NCBI GenBank assembly: GCA_033675265.1
Contig: JAUJYZ010001197.1
Coordinates: 216,501-280,500, forward strand
DNA: 64,000 nucleotides
Source: Actinostola sp. cb2023
Lineage: Eukaryota > Cnidaria > Anthozoa > Actiniaria > Actinostolidae
Reading direction: 5' to 3'
Under the pieces are notes generated by a model. It was not told the DNA's origin. It saw only the letters and a list, made by a program, of their open reading frames with translations, and searched no databases. Of this stretch, positions 55,820 through 64,000 are shown piece after piece; positions within the stretch are counted from its first letter, which is position 1; each line of letters begins with the position of its first letter. The translations under genes were made by a program, and so were the position numbers.

Positions 55820-57589
55820 TACTATGTCTACTAAAAAACTCAACAATTCTTCAGAAATCGCCAAGGTTTGGAGGAATTTATTTGTAAACATACACCTCTG
55901 TAAACATGCACACTCGATTTTATCAACACAGGAAGCCCAACTTATTTTGATCATGGATCGTAAAAAGACTGGAGTTTTTTTTACCATCCATGTTTTGATG
56001 CAGACTTGAAAATACTCGGACGGTGTAACCTGCAGGTTTGCAGGTTTGATTCAATGTGGAAATACCCTGGGTACCAGCTATATAGTAGCCTGATTTTCAG
56101 ACGGCAGGGGGTCATCCGCTTTCCTCCTTCTCCCCTGCCGTCTGAAAATCAGGCTAGGGTACCAGAGGCCGACAGGGGACCGAGATCGGCCTCTGGTACC
56201 CAGGGTAATGTGGAAAGTTTTGGAGCTCTGAAATTAGGTTAGTATAGCCCAATCCATATTGAAACACGAGAGTAGCCTGCATCAAGCCTGCGTGTATATG
56301 GGGTGCGTAATCGCAGTACCGGAGACAGACAGACTGCTGCCCCCTGGGATGAAAAACGGAACTAGCTGGGCATGCCAGACAACGTAGCATACTGTGGGAT
56401 CCAGGGAATGACAGTCTGCGCGTCAGTAATCCGACTAGGGAATTAGTCCCGGGGGGGGGGGGGGGGGGGGGGTACTCCCATATATATGCCATATATATGC
56501 TATATAGGTATGTGCCCCCAAAATGGCTTTTGAACCTCCAGATCTTTAAATTGGGTACCATATTTTTCTTTTTCACCATAAAATAAAATATTCGATCTTT
56601 AATTTGAGTACACGTTTTTTATTTTAACTAAAAAATCCGCTAAGCGTAACAGCTACCCTTAAATTGGGTCTATTTTTCAGTGACAAATCCTTGGAAAGGG
56701 TATGAATTTTCCAATTCTTCATCCTTAAATAGGGTCAGCAACCCGGGGACACAGCCTGCATAGCTGGCCCACTCCCCTCCCCCTCCCTTTCCCTAAAGGG
56801 CCAGCTACGCAGGCTAGGGGACACATCCCTATCCTAAATTTCCGGGAGTACCCCCGGGAGTGTCCCTTTTAAACTGTCATAGCTCGGAGGGTCGTCTTAT
56901 CCGTCGCCCACTACCACAACCCACAACTGCTGACAGAAGATCTCTTCAGGTCTATCACAACGGTCAAGACCTACAAGTGAAAGGTTATTCAGTATTTTAT
57001 ATGGCATTTTGTTCAGTCTGGACATCGGCCGCGCGGTGTCCCGCCGTTTATGTAAATCAGAAATCTGCTGAATCAAATTCTGACAAGAAAACGTACCCGA
57101 TCACCGGTTCACGTTCAACTTCTCAAATTATATTTTTAACAATTACAAAGTCTCAAAGTTTGCTATTCTACCTGAAATGTCTGCATAAAACACCGTAAGG
57201 GATTGATTTATACGAAATGGAGCTTTAAAAGTTTGAAAAGAGTGAAAGACAACTACAAACAACCAGCATTAGGACAGACCCTGCCGAGTGCCGAGTGTCG
57301 ATATTTGCACTTCTTCTTCGTTTATTGCTTTGAACAATTTGGAAAGTATCACAGTCTCAGGAGATGGAATTGATGGCTGTGAGATTGAAAGTACTGAATT
57401 CAACGAAAAAAGAGGATACGATTGGCCTCGCTGCATAAAGAAATGTGCTGGAGTTTTTCGCAGTTTAACACGATGAAAAGCTGCTTCAAAACACGTTCAA
57501 AGACGAAATCTCTTGTAAACCATTCCTTCAAACACATTGGAATCTCTTTGGATCTATTTGGTAGCTCGTATTTATTACTTATTACCATC
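55820..57589. other. Hairpin-rich intergenic region
   Basis: No gene. It contains stacked hairpins at 56060-56215, a run of about 22 G near 56450-56472, and an AGCCTGCATAGCTGGCCC/GGGCCAGCTACGCAGGCT hairpin near 56753-56816. AAATTGGG/TTTAAATT words fill 56540-56700. Confidence 0.5.
56060..56216. mobile_element. Multi-hairpin MITE
   Basis: AGCCTGATTTTCAGACGGCA plus GGGG pairs perfectly with its complement ending at about 56155. GGGTACCAGAGGCCGA pairs with TCGGCCTCTGGTACCC. An outer ACCCTGGGTACC/GGTACCCAGGGT pair encloses both. Confidence 0.75.
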
Positions 57590-57659
57590 ATGAGTGTTTT
57601 AGGAGTTAAAGACAAAACACAGAAAACAAGATTGGTGAAGGCATGGATCCATGGTGAAG
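57590..57659 (+). CDS. Candidate first exon
   Basis: ATG followed by 23 codons (MSVLGVKDKTQKTRLVKAWI, HGE) to a GAAG/GTAAGC donor in phase 1. No second exon was identified and it is not recognised. It could be an upstream alternative start of the 58.7 kb gene or an unrelated gene. Confidence 0.3.
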
Positions 57660-57851
57660 GTAAGCACAGTTGAGTATCAAGAGGATTGGTCTTTTTAGCT
57701 TTCCTCGATAACATATTATTTGCTCAAGTATTTCTATATCAATGTGTTTGTTCATTGGTTCTCAAGAAAATAATCAAGGGAATGGTCACATGGTCTGAAA
57801 CTCATGCAGTTTACTAGCATTTTTACTCTATTTTTACAATTTTCGATAATG

Positions 57852-58172
57852 AGCTTGTGTCACCTATCACGTGACTTTTTAAATTTTCGCCGAAGACAAA
57901 CGAAAATACCATAACAAAGAGCATACTAAAGTTAGTAAAAGTGGAAAGTCTGAAGGGAAGTAAGTAAAATATGGCAATACTTACAGGCATTCAAACTTTG
58001 CCTTTTTTGTATGGAAGTGTGATGTTGGAAGGCAAGCGAAAAACCATATAAATTCTTATGATTCCTTTGAAATGTTCAACTATTTCTAATTTTAGTATGC
58101 TCTTTGAAGTTACGATATTTTCGTTTGTCTTCGGTGAAAATTTAAAAGGTCACGTGACAGGTGTTACACGCA
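57852..58172. mobile_element. MITE with about 75-bp inverted arms
   Basis: The left arm includes TCACGTGACTTTTTAAATTT and CGCCGAAGACAAACGAAAAT. The right arm is its complement with a few mismatches, ending GGTGTTACAC. Both arms carry a CACGTGAC E-box. Target duplication unclear. Confidence 0.75.
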
Positions 58173-58539
58173 AAGCTGTAACAAGAATACCATAGTAAAG
58201 TAATTGCGCAAATGGAATTTCTTATTTCATTATTTATATAAAAGTGATATGGAATTCTCGAAAGAATCTGTGAGAATGCTGTTGGTCAGCGTCAGAGTCG
58301 TTGCCATACGGATAGGCGCGCGCATGACGTCAGTGGATGTGCGCGCACAGAATTCAGCAAAAATACACAGTTGTCTTTTGAAAGTCTCTTTTGAATAACA
58401 ATGATTGTTAGTAATAATAATTAAATCTTTCTTATCACAATTTAACATTTGGACACGAGCATTGAATCACATCTTCAGCATTCAGAATAGATTTTAGTAA
58501 ATATGCATGGATTTGTCGAATCGATTTACGTAATGGAAT

Positions 58540-58715
58540 CCAAGTACGCATGCGCATCGTCGTCTCCATGGAGCTCTATGACGTAGACGTTCCACAGCTT
58601 ACTAATTTCCAATCATCTCGATTGAATGCATCACTTTCCGAATCTTTCTACGAGTGAGGACTTCACTGAAACAATTGTAAAAAAAAGTTATTTAAAAGTG
58701 TATTTATAACGAAAT
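58540..58715 (+). promoter_or_regulatory. Promoter-like region of the modular gene
   Basis: ACGCATGCGCATCG near 58547 matches the NRF1 half-palindrome consensus. A TGACGTAG CRE-like site follows near 58579, and an inverted CCAAT (CCAATCATCTCGATTG) near 58610. No clear TATA box. Confidence 0.4.
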
Positions 58716-59082
58716 ATGTCTGAGTCACGTTCAAAGGAGCCTGTAGAGTCCATTTATCACCTTCTTGAAAGCGTGGCACAAGATGAGATGTCCCGAGAAA
58801 TAGATCGTTGTATGTATAAGGCAAGCATGGTTGCTAAAACTACATATGACTGTGAAAGAGTTGTGCCGTCCAATGATGAGCCTCAACGACGCCCTGCCAT
58901 AATCATGGCCTCATCAAACAATGGGAATCACAAATACTTACCTACTTGTCATAGTTTCTACGAGAGACAGGAACCATCGTGTAGCTATTACGACCCCCAA
59001 GATATTCACCATAAGAAATTTCTTGAGTCTCTGATATATATAGAGAAAGACGTCAAACCTACACCGCAGAAGTTAGAAAAAG
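58716..59082 (+). CDS. Modular gene exon 1 (module A)
   Basis: 122 codons plus one base from ATG 58716. Acidic, Cys- and Tyr-containing; segments IYHLLESVAQDEMSREIDRC and KYLPTCHSFYERQEPSCSYY. Ends GAAAAAG before GTACTT (phase 1). Its counterpart at 61857-62194 retains DRVEQEKMTLEIDRCMYKA and QDYLPTCSSF. Confidence 0.65.
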
Positions 59083-62000
59083 GTACTTAATTGTGCAAAT
59101 TCTACTGTGGTGTTTGATAAACTTGACCTTTTTTGAAATTGTAACAAACTTATTTTGATTTGTTTCAATTTCAGATCCCGCCTTCGATAAGCCGATGAAA
59201 TACACTGGGAAGGGTAAAGGAAATCCCGACGGATCAACTGTCTTTAAAGGACAATCAGGCAAAACATCGGTACGTAAGATTTTTTCTTTCTGTTTTTACG
59301 TTTCTATTTTTTAGTACGTTGTGATTCACCATATCCATCGACGAGAGCTTATGCGCAGGGTACAATGTACTTGTTGATTGATTGGTTGCTAGGGTAGTCG
59401 GTTGCTAGGGTAGTATGTTGGTTGGTTGCATGGATATTTTCGGCATTTATAGCCAATCAGGTTTTTTCGCTGATATTCGCTGTAAAACGTATGATTCACC
59501 ATAACTATCGACGAGAACCTCATCCTATTCCACAGGTATTGTGGTTTGTTACGGAAGGTACATTGTATTTGTTGGTTGGTTTGTATGGTTGTATGGTTGG
59601 TTGTATGGTTGGTTGCATGGCTGGTTGGTTGGTTGGTTGTATGGTTGGTTGCATGGTTGTATGGTTAGTTGCATGGTTGGTTTGTATGGTTGGTTGTATG
59701 GTTGGTTGTATGGTTGGTTGGTTGTATGGTTAGTTGCATGGTTGGTTGCATAGTTGTATGGTTAGTTGCATGGTTGGTTGTATGGTTGGTTGTATGGTTA
59801 GTTGCATGGTTGGTTGTATGGTTGGTCGTATGGTTGGTTGCATGGTTGGTTGCATGGTTGGTTGCATGGTTGGTTGTATGGTTGGTTGTATGGTTGGTTG
59901 GTTGTATGGTTGGTTGTATGGTTGGTTGCATGGTTGCATGGTTGGTTGTATGGTTGGTTGTATGGTTGGTTGGTTGTATGGTTAGTTGCATGGTTGGTTG
60001 CATAGTTGTATGGTTAGTTGCATGGTTGGTTGTATGGTTGGTTGTATGGTTAGTTGCATGGTTGGTTGTATGGTTGGTCGTATGGTTGGTTGCATGGTTG
60101 GTTGCATGGTTGGTTGTATGGTTGGTTGTATGGTTGGTCGTATGGTTAGTTGCATGGTTGGTTGTATGGTTGGTTGTATGGTTGGGTGTATGGTTGGGTG
60201 TATGGTTGGTTGTATGGTTGGTTGTATGGTTGGTTGCATGGTTGGTTGTATGGTTGGTTGTGTGGTTGGTTGTATGGTTGGTTGTATGGTTGGTTGTATG
60301 GTTGGTCGTATGGTTGGTTGTATGGTTGGTTGGTTGTATGGTTGGTTGCATGGTTGGTTGGTTGTATGGTTGGTTGTATGGTTGGTTGGTTGTATGGTTG
60401 GTTGTATGGTTGGTCGTATGGTTAGTTGCATGGTTGGTTGTATGGTTGGTTGTATGGTTGGGTGTATGGTTGGTTGCATGGTTGGTTGTATGGTTGGTCG
60501 TATGGTTGGTTGCATGGTTGGTTGTATGGTTGGTTGTGTGGTTGGTTGTATGGTTGGTTGTATGGTTGGTTGTATGGTTGGTCGTATGGTTGGTTGTATG
60601 GTTGGTTGGTTGTATGGTTGGTTGCATGGTTGGTTGGTTGTATGGTTGGTTGTATGGTTGGTTGGTTGTATGGTTGGTTGTATGGTTGGTTGTATGGTTG
60701 GTTGTATGGTTGGTTGTATGGTTGGTTGTATGGTTGTATGCATGGTTGGTTGCATGGTTGTATGGTTGGTTGTATGGTTGGTTGTATGGTTGGTTGTATG
60801 GTTGGTTGTATGGTTGGTTGGTTGTATGGTTGGTTGTATGGTTGGTTGTATGGTTGGTTGTATGGTTGGTTGTATGGTTGGTTGTATGGTTGGTTGTATG
60901 GTTGGTTGGTTGTATGGTTGGTTGCATGGTTGTATGGTTAGTTGCATGGTTGGTTGTATGATTGGTTGTATGGTTGGTTGTATGGTTGGTTGTATGGTTG
61001 GTTGTATGGTTGGTTGGTTGTATGGTTGGTTGCATGGTTGTATGGTTAGTTGCATGGTTGGTTGTATGCTTGGTTGTATGCTTGGTTGTATGCTTGGTTG
61101 TATGCTTGGTTGTATGGTTGGTTGGTTGTATGGTTGGTTGCATGGTTGTATGGTTAGTTGTATGGTTGGTTGTATGGTTGGTTGTATGGTTGGTTGTATG
61201 GTTGGTTGTATGGTTGGTTGTATGGTTGGTTGGTTGTATGGTTGGTTGCATGGTTGGTTGTATGGTTGGTTGTATGGTTGGTTGTATGGTTGGTTGTATG
61301 GTTGGTTGTATGGTTGGTTGTATGGTTGGTTGTATGGTTGGTTGTATGGTTGGTTGGTTGTATGGTTGGTTGCATGGTTGTATGGTTAGTTGCATGGTTG
61401 GTTGTATGGTTGGTTGTATGGTTGGTTGTATGGTTGGTTGTATGGTTGGTTGTATGGTTGGTTGGTTGTATGGTTGGTTGCATGGTTGTATGGTTAGTTG
61501 CATGGTTGGTTGTATGGTTGGTTGCATGGTTGGTTGTATGGTTGGTTGTATGGTTAGTTGTATGGTTGGTTGGTTGTATGGTTTGTTGGTTGGTTGTATT
61601 TGTATGGTTATAAATGAATAGCCGGACGGATGCATGGATATGGAGGGAGGGAGGGAAACTTGCTTGGTCCTTTTTAATCCCTCGGGTATACACACCTGGG
61701 GTCCTTTTTAATCCCTCAGGTATACACATACACCTGCTTGGTTCATTGTTCAGCTAGCTATGGTTTATCAAACAAGAGAATCAAGTCCAATATTATTATT
61801 TATGAACAGAAAACTCTCAACAAGCTCTAACAACAACTCCAACACCGGTGTGCGGTTACGAGGGCGTGATCTATACTCTCCTTGATAGAGTGGAACAGGA
61901 AAAGATGACTCTGGAGATAGATCGTTGTATGTATAAGGCACGCCTCGTTGCTGAGAGACAAATTCCATTTGATTGTGAAAGACAAGTCGAGCCCTCACAT

Positions 62001-64000
62001 GTACCTCGCCCTGCAATAACCAGGCCAACAACAACAAGCCGTAATTCTTGTCAAGATTACTTGCCAACATGTTCGAGTTTTTTATGAAAACCAACAACCA
62101 ACGTGCAGCCGATACGAACAGGAAAGAGAATTTGACGACGACATATTCGACTTCCTGGGAGAAGACAACAAACCTTCTATTCAGACAATACAAGGTATAT
62201 TTGTGCAATTTCTACTGTGGTGTTTGATCAAAACCTTTACCATCCGACAATTTCAGTAAATATAGCAGGAAAGTCAGACCAAAAAAATGCATCTTAAATT
62301 ATGATGAAATGGGCTGTTAAACTTGGTACGATATAATAAAAGTCATCGTGTTTCATAAACTTTTTTGTTAAACCTTTTTTGAATTTGTAACATTGATTTT
62401 GATTTGTTTCAATTTCAGATCCGGACTTCGACAAGCCGATCACATATACAGGCAAAGGAAAGGGAAATCCCGACGGATCAACTGTCTTTAAAAGACAATC
62501 AGGCAAAACGAAAACATCGGTGCGTAAGATTTTTTCTTTCTGTTTCTACGTTTTTATTGTTTTAGTACATGAGATCGGTTCAATTCGGTGGCTGTTGTGT
62601 ATGGTAGGTTTTGCCCCAAGGTACAAAACCTATGATTCACCATAACCATCGACGAGAACCACCCAGAACTGAAACTCCTTATCCCAGTCAACAGGTGGAT
62701 ACATATTGCGCAGGGTACAATGTACTTGTTGATTGGTTGCCTGGTTGCCTGGTTGCTAGGGTAAAGAGGGAGGGAGAGAGGGAGGGCGAGAGAGAGGGGG
62801 AGAGAGAGAGAGAGAGAGAGGGGAGAGAGGGAGGGAAACTTGCTGGTTCATTATTCATTGTTTATCAAACAAGAGAATCAAGTCGATATTATTATTTATG
62901 AACAGAAAAGTCAAGAAGCTCTACCAACAACTCCAACACCGGTGTGCGGCAAACGCTCGCGCTGGTTCAGGACGAAAATAGTACCTATCACTGATGCCAA
63001 TCATGTAAGTAAAGTATAAACACAGAATAGTGTAGTAAGTGTGATCAAGTCCAATATTATTATTGATGAACAGAAAAGTCAAGAAGTGCCATCTTCTCCA
63101 ACACCGGTGTGCGACAACTTCTCTTTCTTTAAGAAGAAAGTTGTGCCAAAGATTGAATCAAACGATTCGCCACCAAGGACACCTGTCGATCATGTAAGTA
63201 AAGTATAAACACAGAATAGTGTAGTAAGTGTGATCGATGATCACCAAGGACTTCGATTAGAAACTTAAAGATCATCATTTGTATTACATTGTCGACGAGA
63301 AGTACTGAACTGTACAAGGAAAGCAGGCCAGGCAGCACTGAACGAACACACAATTTTAATCATGAAAATCCCATGGGCCTAAACGAAGAAAGAGAGAAAA
63401 CACTGACCCCGATGAGATTAAGATCCCCGGCGTATCTCAGGAACTGAACTGCTGTTGCTCTAATAGCTTATCTAATATGCCAGACTTGGAGTTACATAGC
63501 CTGCGTAGCGGCGCACGGGACGGGAAAATGGAGGGGAGGGGGAGGGGAGGAGGGAGGGGAGGAAGAGAGGGGATTGACATGCCAGTACTCGTTTGATCGG
63601 TTACATTCAATGAGGCAGTCATTTCTTCTACAGATGATTGTTAATGTTTGGTCCCGAGTCTTGGTTTATTATTTTATATTCAATGTTTTATCGCACTATT
63701 GTTTTAAAGGAGGATAGAGCTTCCAACCTTAGCGTTAACCGCCCCATGAAGGCTGAGAAACAAAAATCTCTATTCAGAAGAAAACTTGAAGCCATTGTGG
63801 CATCGGTAAAGGCAGGATTTTCATCAGCGCCCACGCCTGAGGTCGAACCACAAAACGCAGATACCAACAGCAGCGAAGATGGCCAGCCTTTGGCTCCAAG
63901 TTTCGTCTCGCAATCGTCAATTGCTCTGGACACAGAGCAGACACTATGTGCGGAGAAGGTGGTACGTGTATGTCAAGAGATCCTTAAATACAGTGTCTTT
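58716..64000 (+). CDS. Modular gene of duplicated exon blocks, unknown protein, runs off the window
   Basis: Exons: 58716-59082 (MSESRSKEPV..., module A), 59175-59269 (DPAFDKPMKYTGKGKGNPDG..., module B), 59461-59535 (module C with MIHHNYRREPHPIPQ), 61810-62194 (A'), 62423-62519 or so (B'), 62608-62694 (C'), 62906-63004 (D), 63074-63193 (D'), 63710-63961 (E). All have AG/GT borders. Exon A ends in phase 1; the B/C, D and E borders are phase 0. Repeated A cores share EIDRCMYKA and DCER; D cores share PTPVC after a KSQE start. A' carries a D-like PTPVCG leader fused to A, plus a two-base phase conflict at its start and a six-T run near 62071 that breaks the frame. Lys/Pro/Ser-rich, no recognised domain or signal peptide. 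Confidence 0.6.
59175..59269 (+). CDS. Modular gene exon 2 (module B)
   Basis: Acceptor TTTCAATTTCAG; encodes PAFDKPMKYTGKGKGNPDGS then TVFKGQSGKTS; donor GTACGT. The duplicate at 62420-62520 has an identical GKGKGNPDGSTVFK core plus a KTKTS extension. Strong conservation of this block between copies suggests selection or recent conversion. Confidence 0.65.
59560..61612. repeat. 12-bp minisatellite (TATGGTTGGTTG), about 2 kb
   Basis: TATGGTTGGTTG and CATGGTTGGTTG units with 4-bp GGTT slips, giving higher-order blocks (for example 59940-60340 resembling 60350-60620). It lies in the intron between module C and A'. Its period being a multiple of three creates very long ORFs on both strands (up to 676 codons), rejected as genes. 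Confidence 0.96.
61810..62194 (+). pseudogene. Modular gene exon A' with frame breaks
   Basis: It begins after TTTATGAACAG, as exons D and D' do, with a PTPVCG leader joined directly to a module A homologue. The leader is two bases longer than in exon D, putting a stop early in phase 0. TTTTTT near 62071 (five T would keep the frame through FYENQQPTC) breaks it again. Either disabled, or sequence errors. Confidence 0.5.
62762..62838. repeat. GAGAGG low-complexity tract
   Basis: Polypurine (GAGAGGGAG)n in the intron after exon C'. A second G/A-rich tract lies at about 63520-63575, preceded by an AGCCTGCGTAGCGGCG hairpin-family word. Confidence 0.85.
62906..63004 (+). CDS. Modular gene exon D
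   Basis: 33 codons, phase 0-0: KSQEALPTTPTPVCGKRSRW, FRTKIVPITDANH, then GTAAGTAAAG. The flanking intron sequence (GTAAGTAAAGTATAAACACA) is duplicated after exon D', so the whole exon with intron edges was copied. Confidence 0.6.
63074..63193 (+). CDS. Modular gene exon D'
   Basis: 40 codons, phase 0-0: KSQEVPSSPTPVCDNFSFFK, KKVVPKIESNDSPPRTPVDH. Same acceptor (GATGAACAG) and donor context as exon D. Basic and Pro-rich. Confidence 0.6.
63710..63961 (+). CDS. Modular gene exon E
   Basis: 84 codons, phase 0-0, between GTTTTAAAG and GTACGTG: EDRASNLSVNRPMKAEKQKS, LFRRKLEAIVASVKAGFSSA, then a Ser/Glu/Pro-rich region ending CAEKV. No homologue elsewhere in the window. The gene evidently continues to the right. 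Confidence 0.6.

Noticed and set aside
59665..61695. Minus-strand 676-codon ORF rich in Gln-Pro-Thr-Ile and Asn-His-Thr-Thr, with overlapping long plus-strand ORFs
   Set aside because: It lies within a 12-bp minisatellite open in several frames on both strands; no start context, splice site or domain.

Overview
The window looks like nuclear DNA of an invertebrate metazoan, probably marine. Evidence: spliced genes with GT-AG introns, a 5'-truncated CR1/L2-type LINE, an Ngaro-type tyrosine-recombinase retrotransposon, many short inverted-repeat DNA transposons with textbook target-site duplications, and at least a dozen minisatellites. No bacterial operons, ribosome binding sites or CRISPR arrays were seen. 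The species cannot be named from this evidence.

Layout. 1-3.5 kb: a partly duplicated locus on the minus strand with a RING-finger ORF, an overlapping PC4-like ORF and a broken membrane-glycoprotein-like gene. 3.7-7.55 kb: a complete but degenerate Ngaro element with split direct repeats A1-ORFs-B1-A2-B2. 7.55-8.93 kb: a Crypton/QRICH1-type recombinase remnant, a fold-back element and a LINE tail. 9-36 kb: mostly minisatellites (units near 100, 66, 140, 109, 45, 73 and 114 bp). Several were later hit by DNA transposons (PIF/Harbinger-like with TAA, Tc1/mariner-like with TA, CACTA-like with TGG), with the array resuming in register after each insertion. 28.9-33.5 kb adds a mariner MITE, a fold-back and a piggyBac-like element nested inside another transposon.

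36-64 kb: scattered host exons among large minisatellites. The best supported are three. (i) A three-exon minus-strand microgene at 39.5-40.8 kb has compatible intron phases. (ii) Two minus-strand exons at 54.7-55.8 kb belong to a LYS1-type NAD-dependent saccharopine dehydrogenase, but the exon or exons between them are not visible. (iii) A plus-strand gene from 58.7 kb runs off the right edge and is built from duplicated, mostly phase-0 exon blocks; its protein family is not recognised. A 2 kb array of a 12-bp unit sits in one of its introns. Other exon-like fragments (44.9, 45.4, 47.2 and 57.6 kb) are weaker.

Long ORFs inside the minisatellites follow from repeat periods that are multiples of three, or from stop-poor units, and are not annotated as genes. 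Several otherwise good host and transposon frames are broken by single-base indels. Two of these (40.78 and 62.07 kb) lie in homopolymers, so assembly error should be excluded before calling those host genes pseudogenes.
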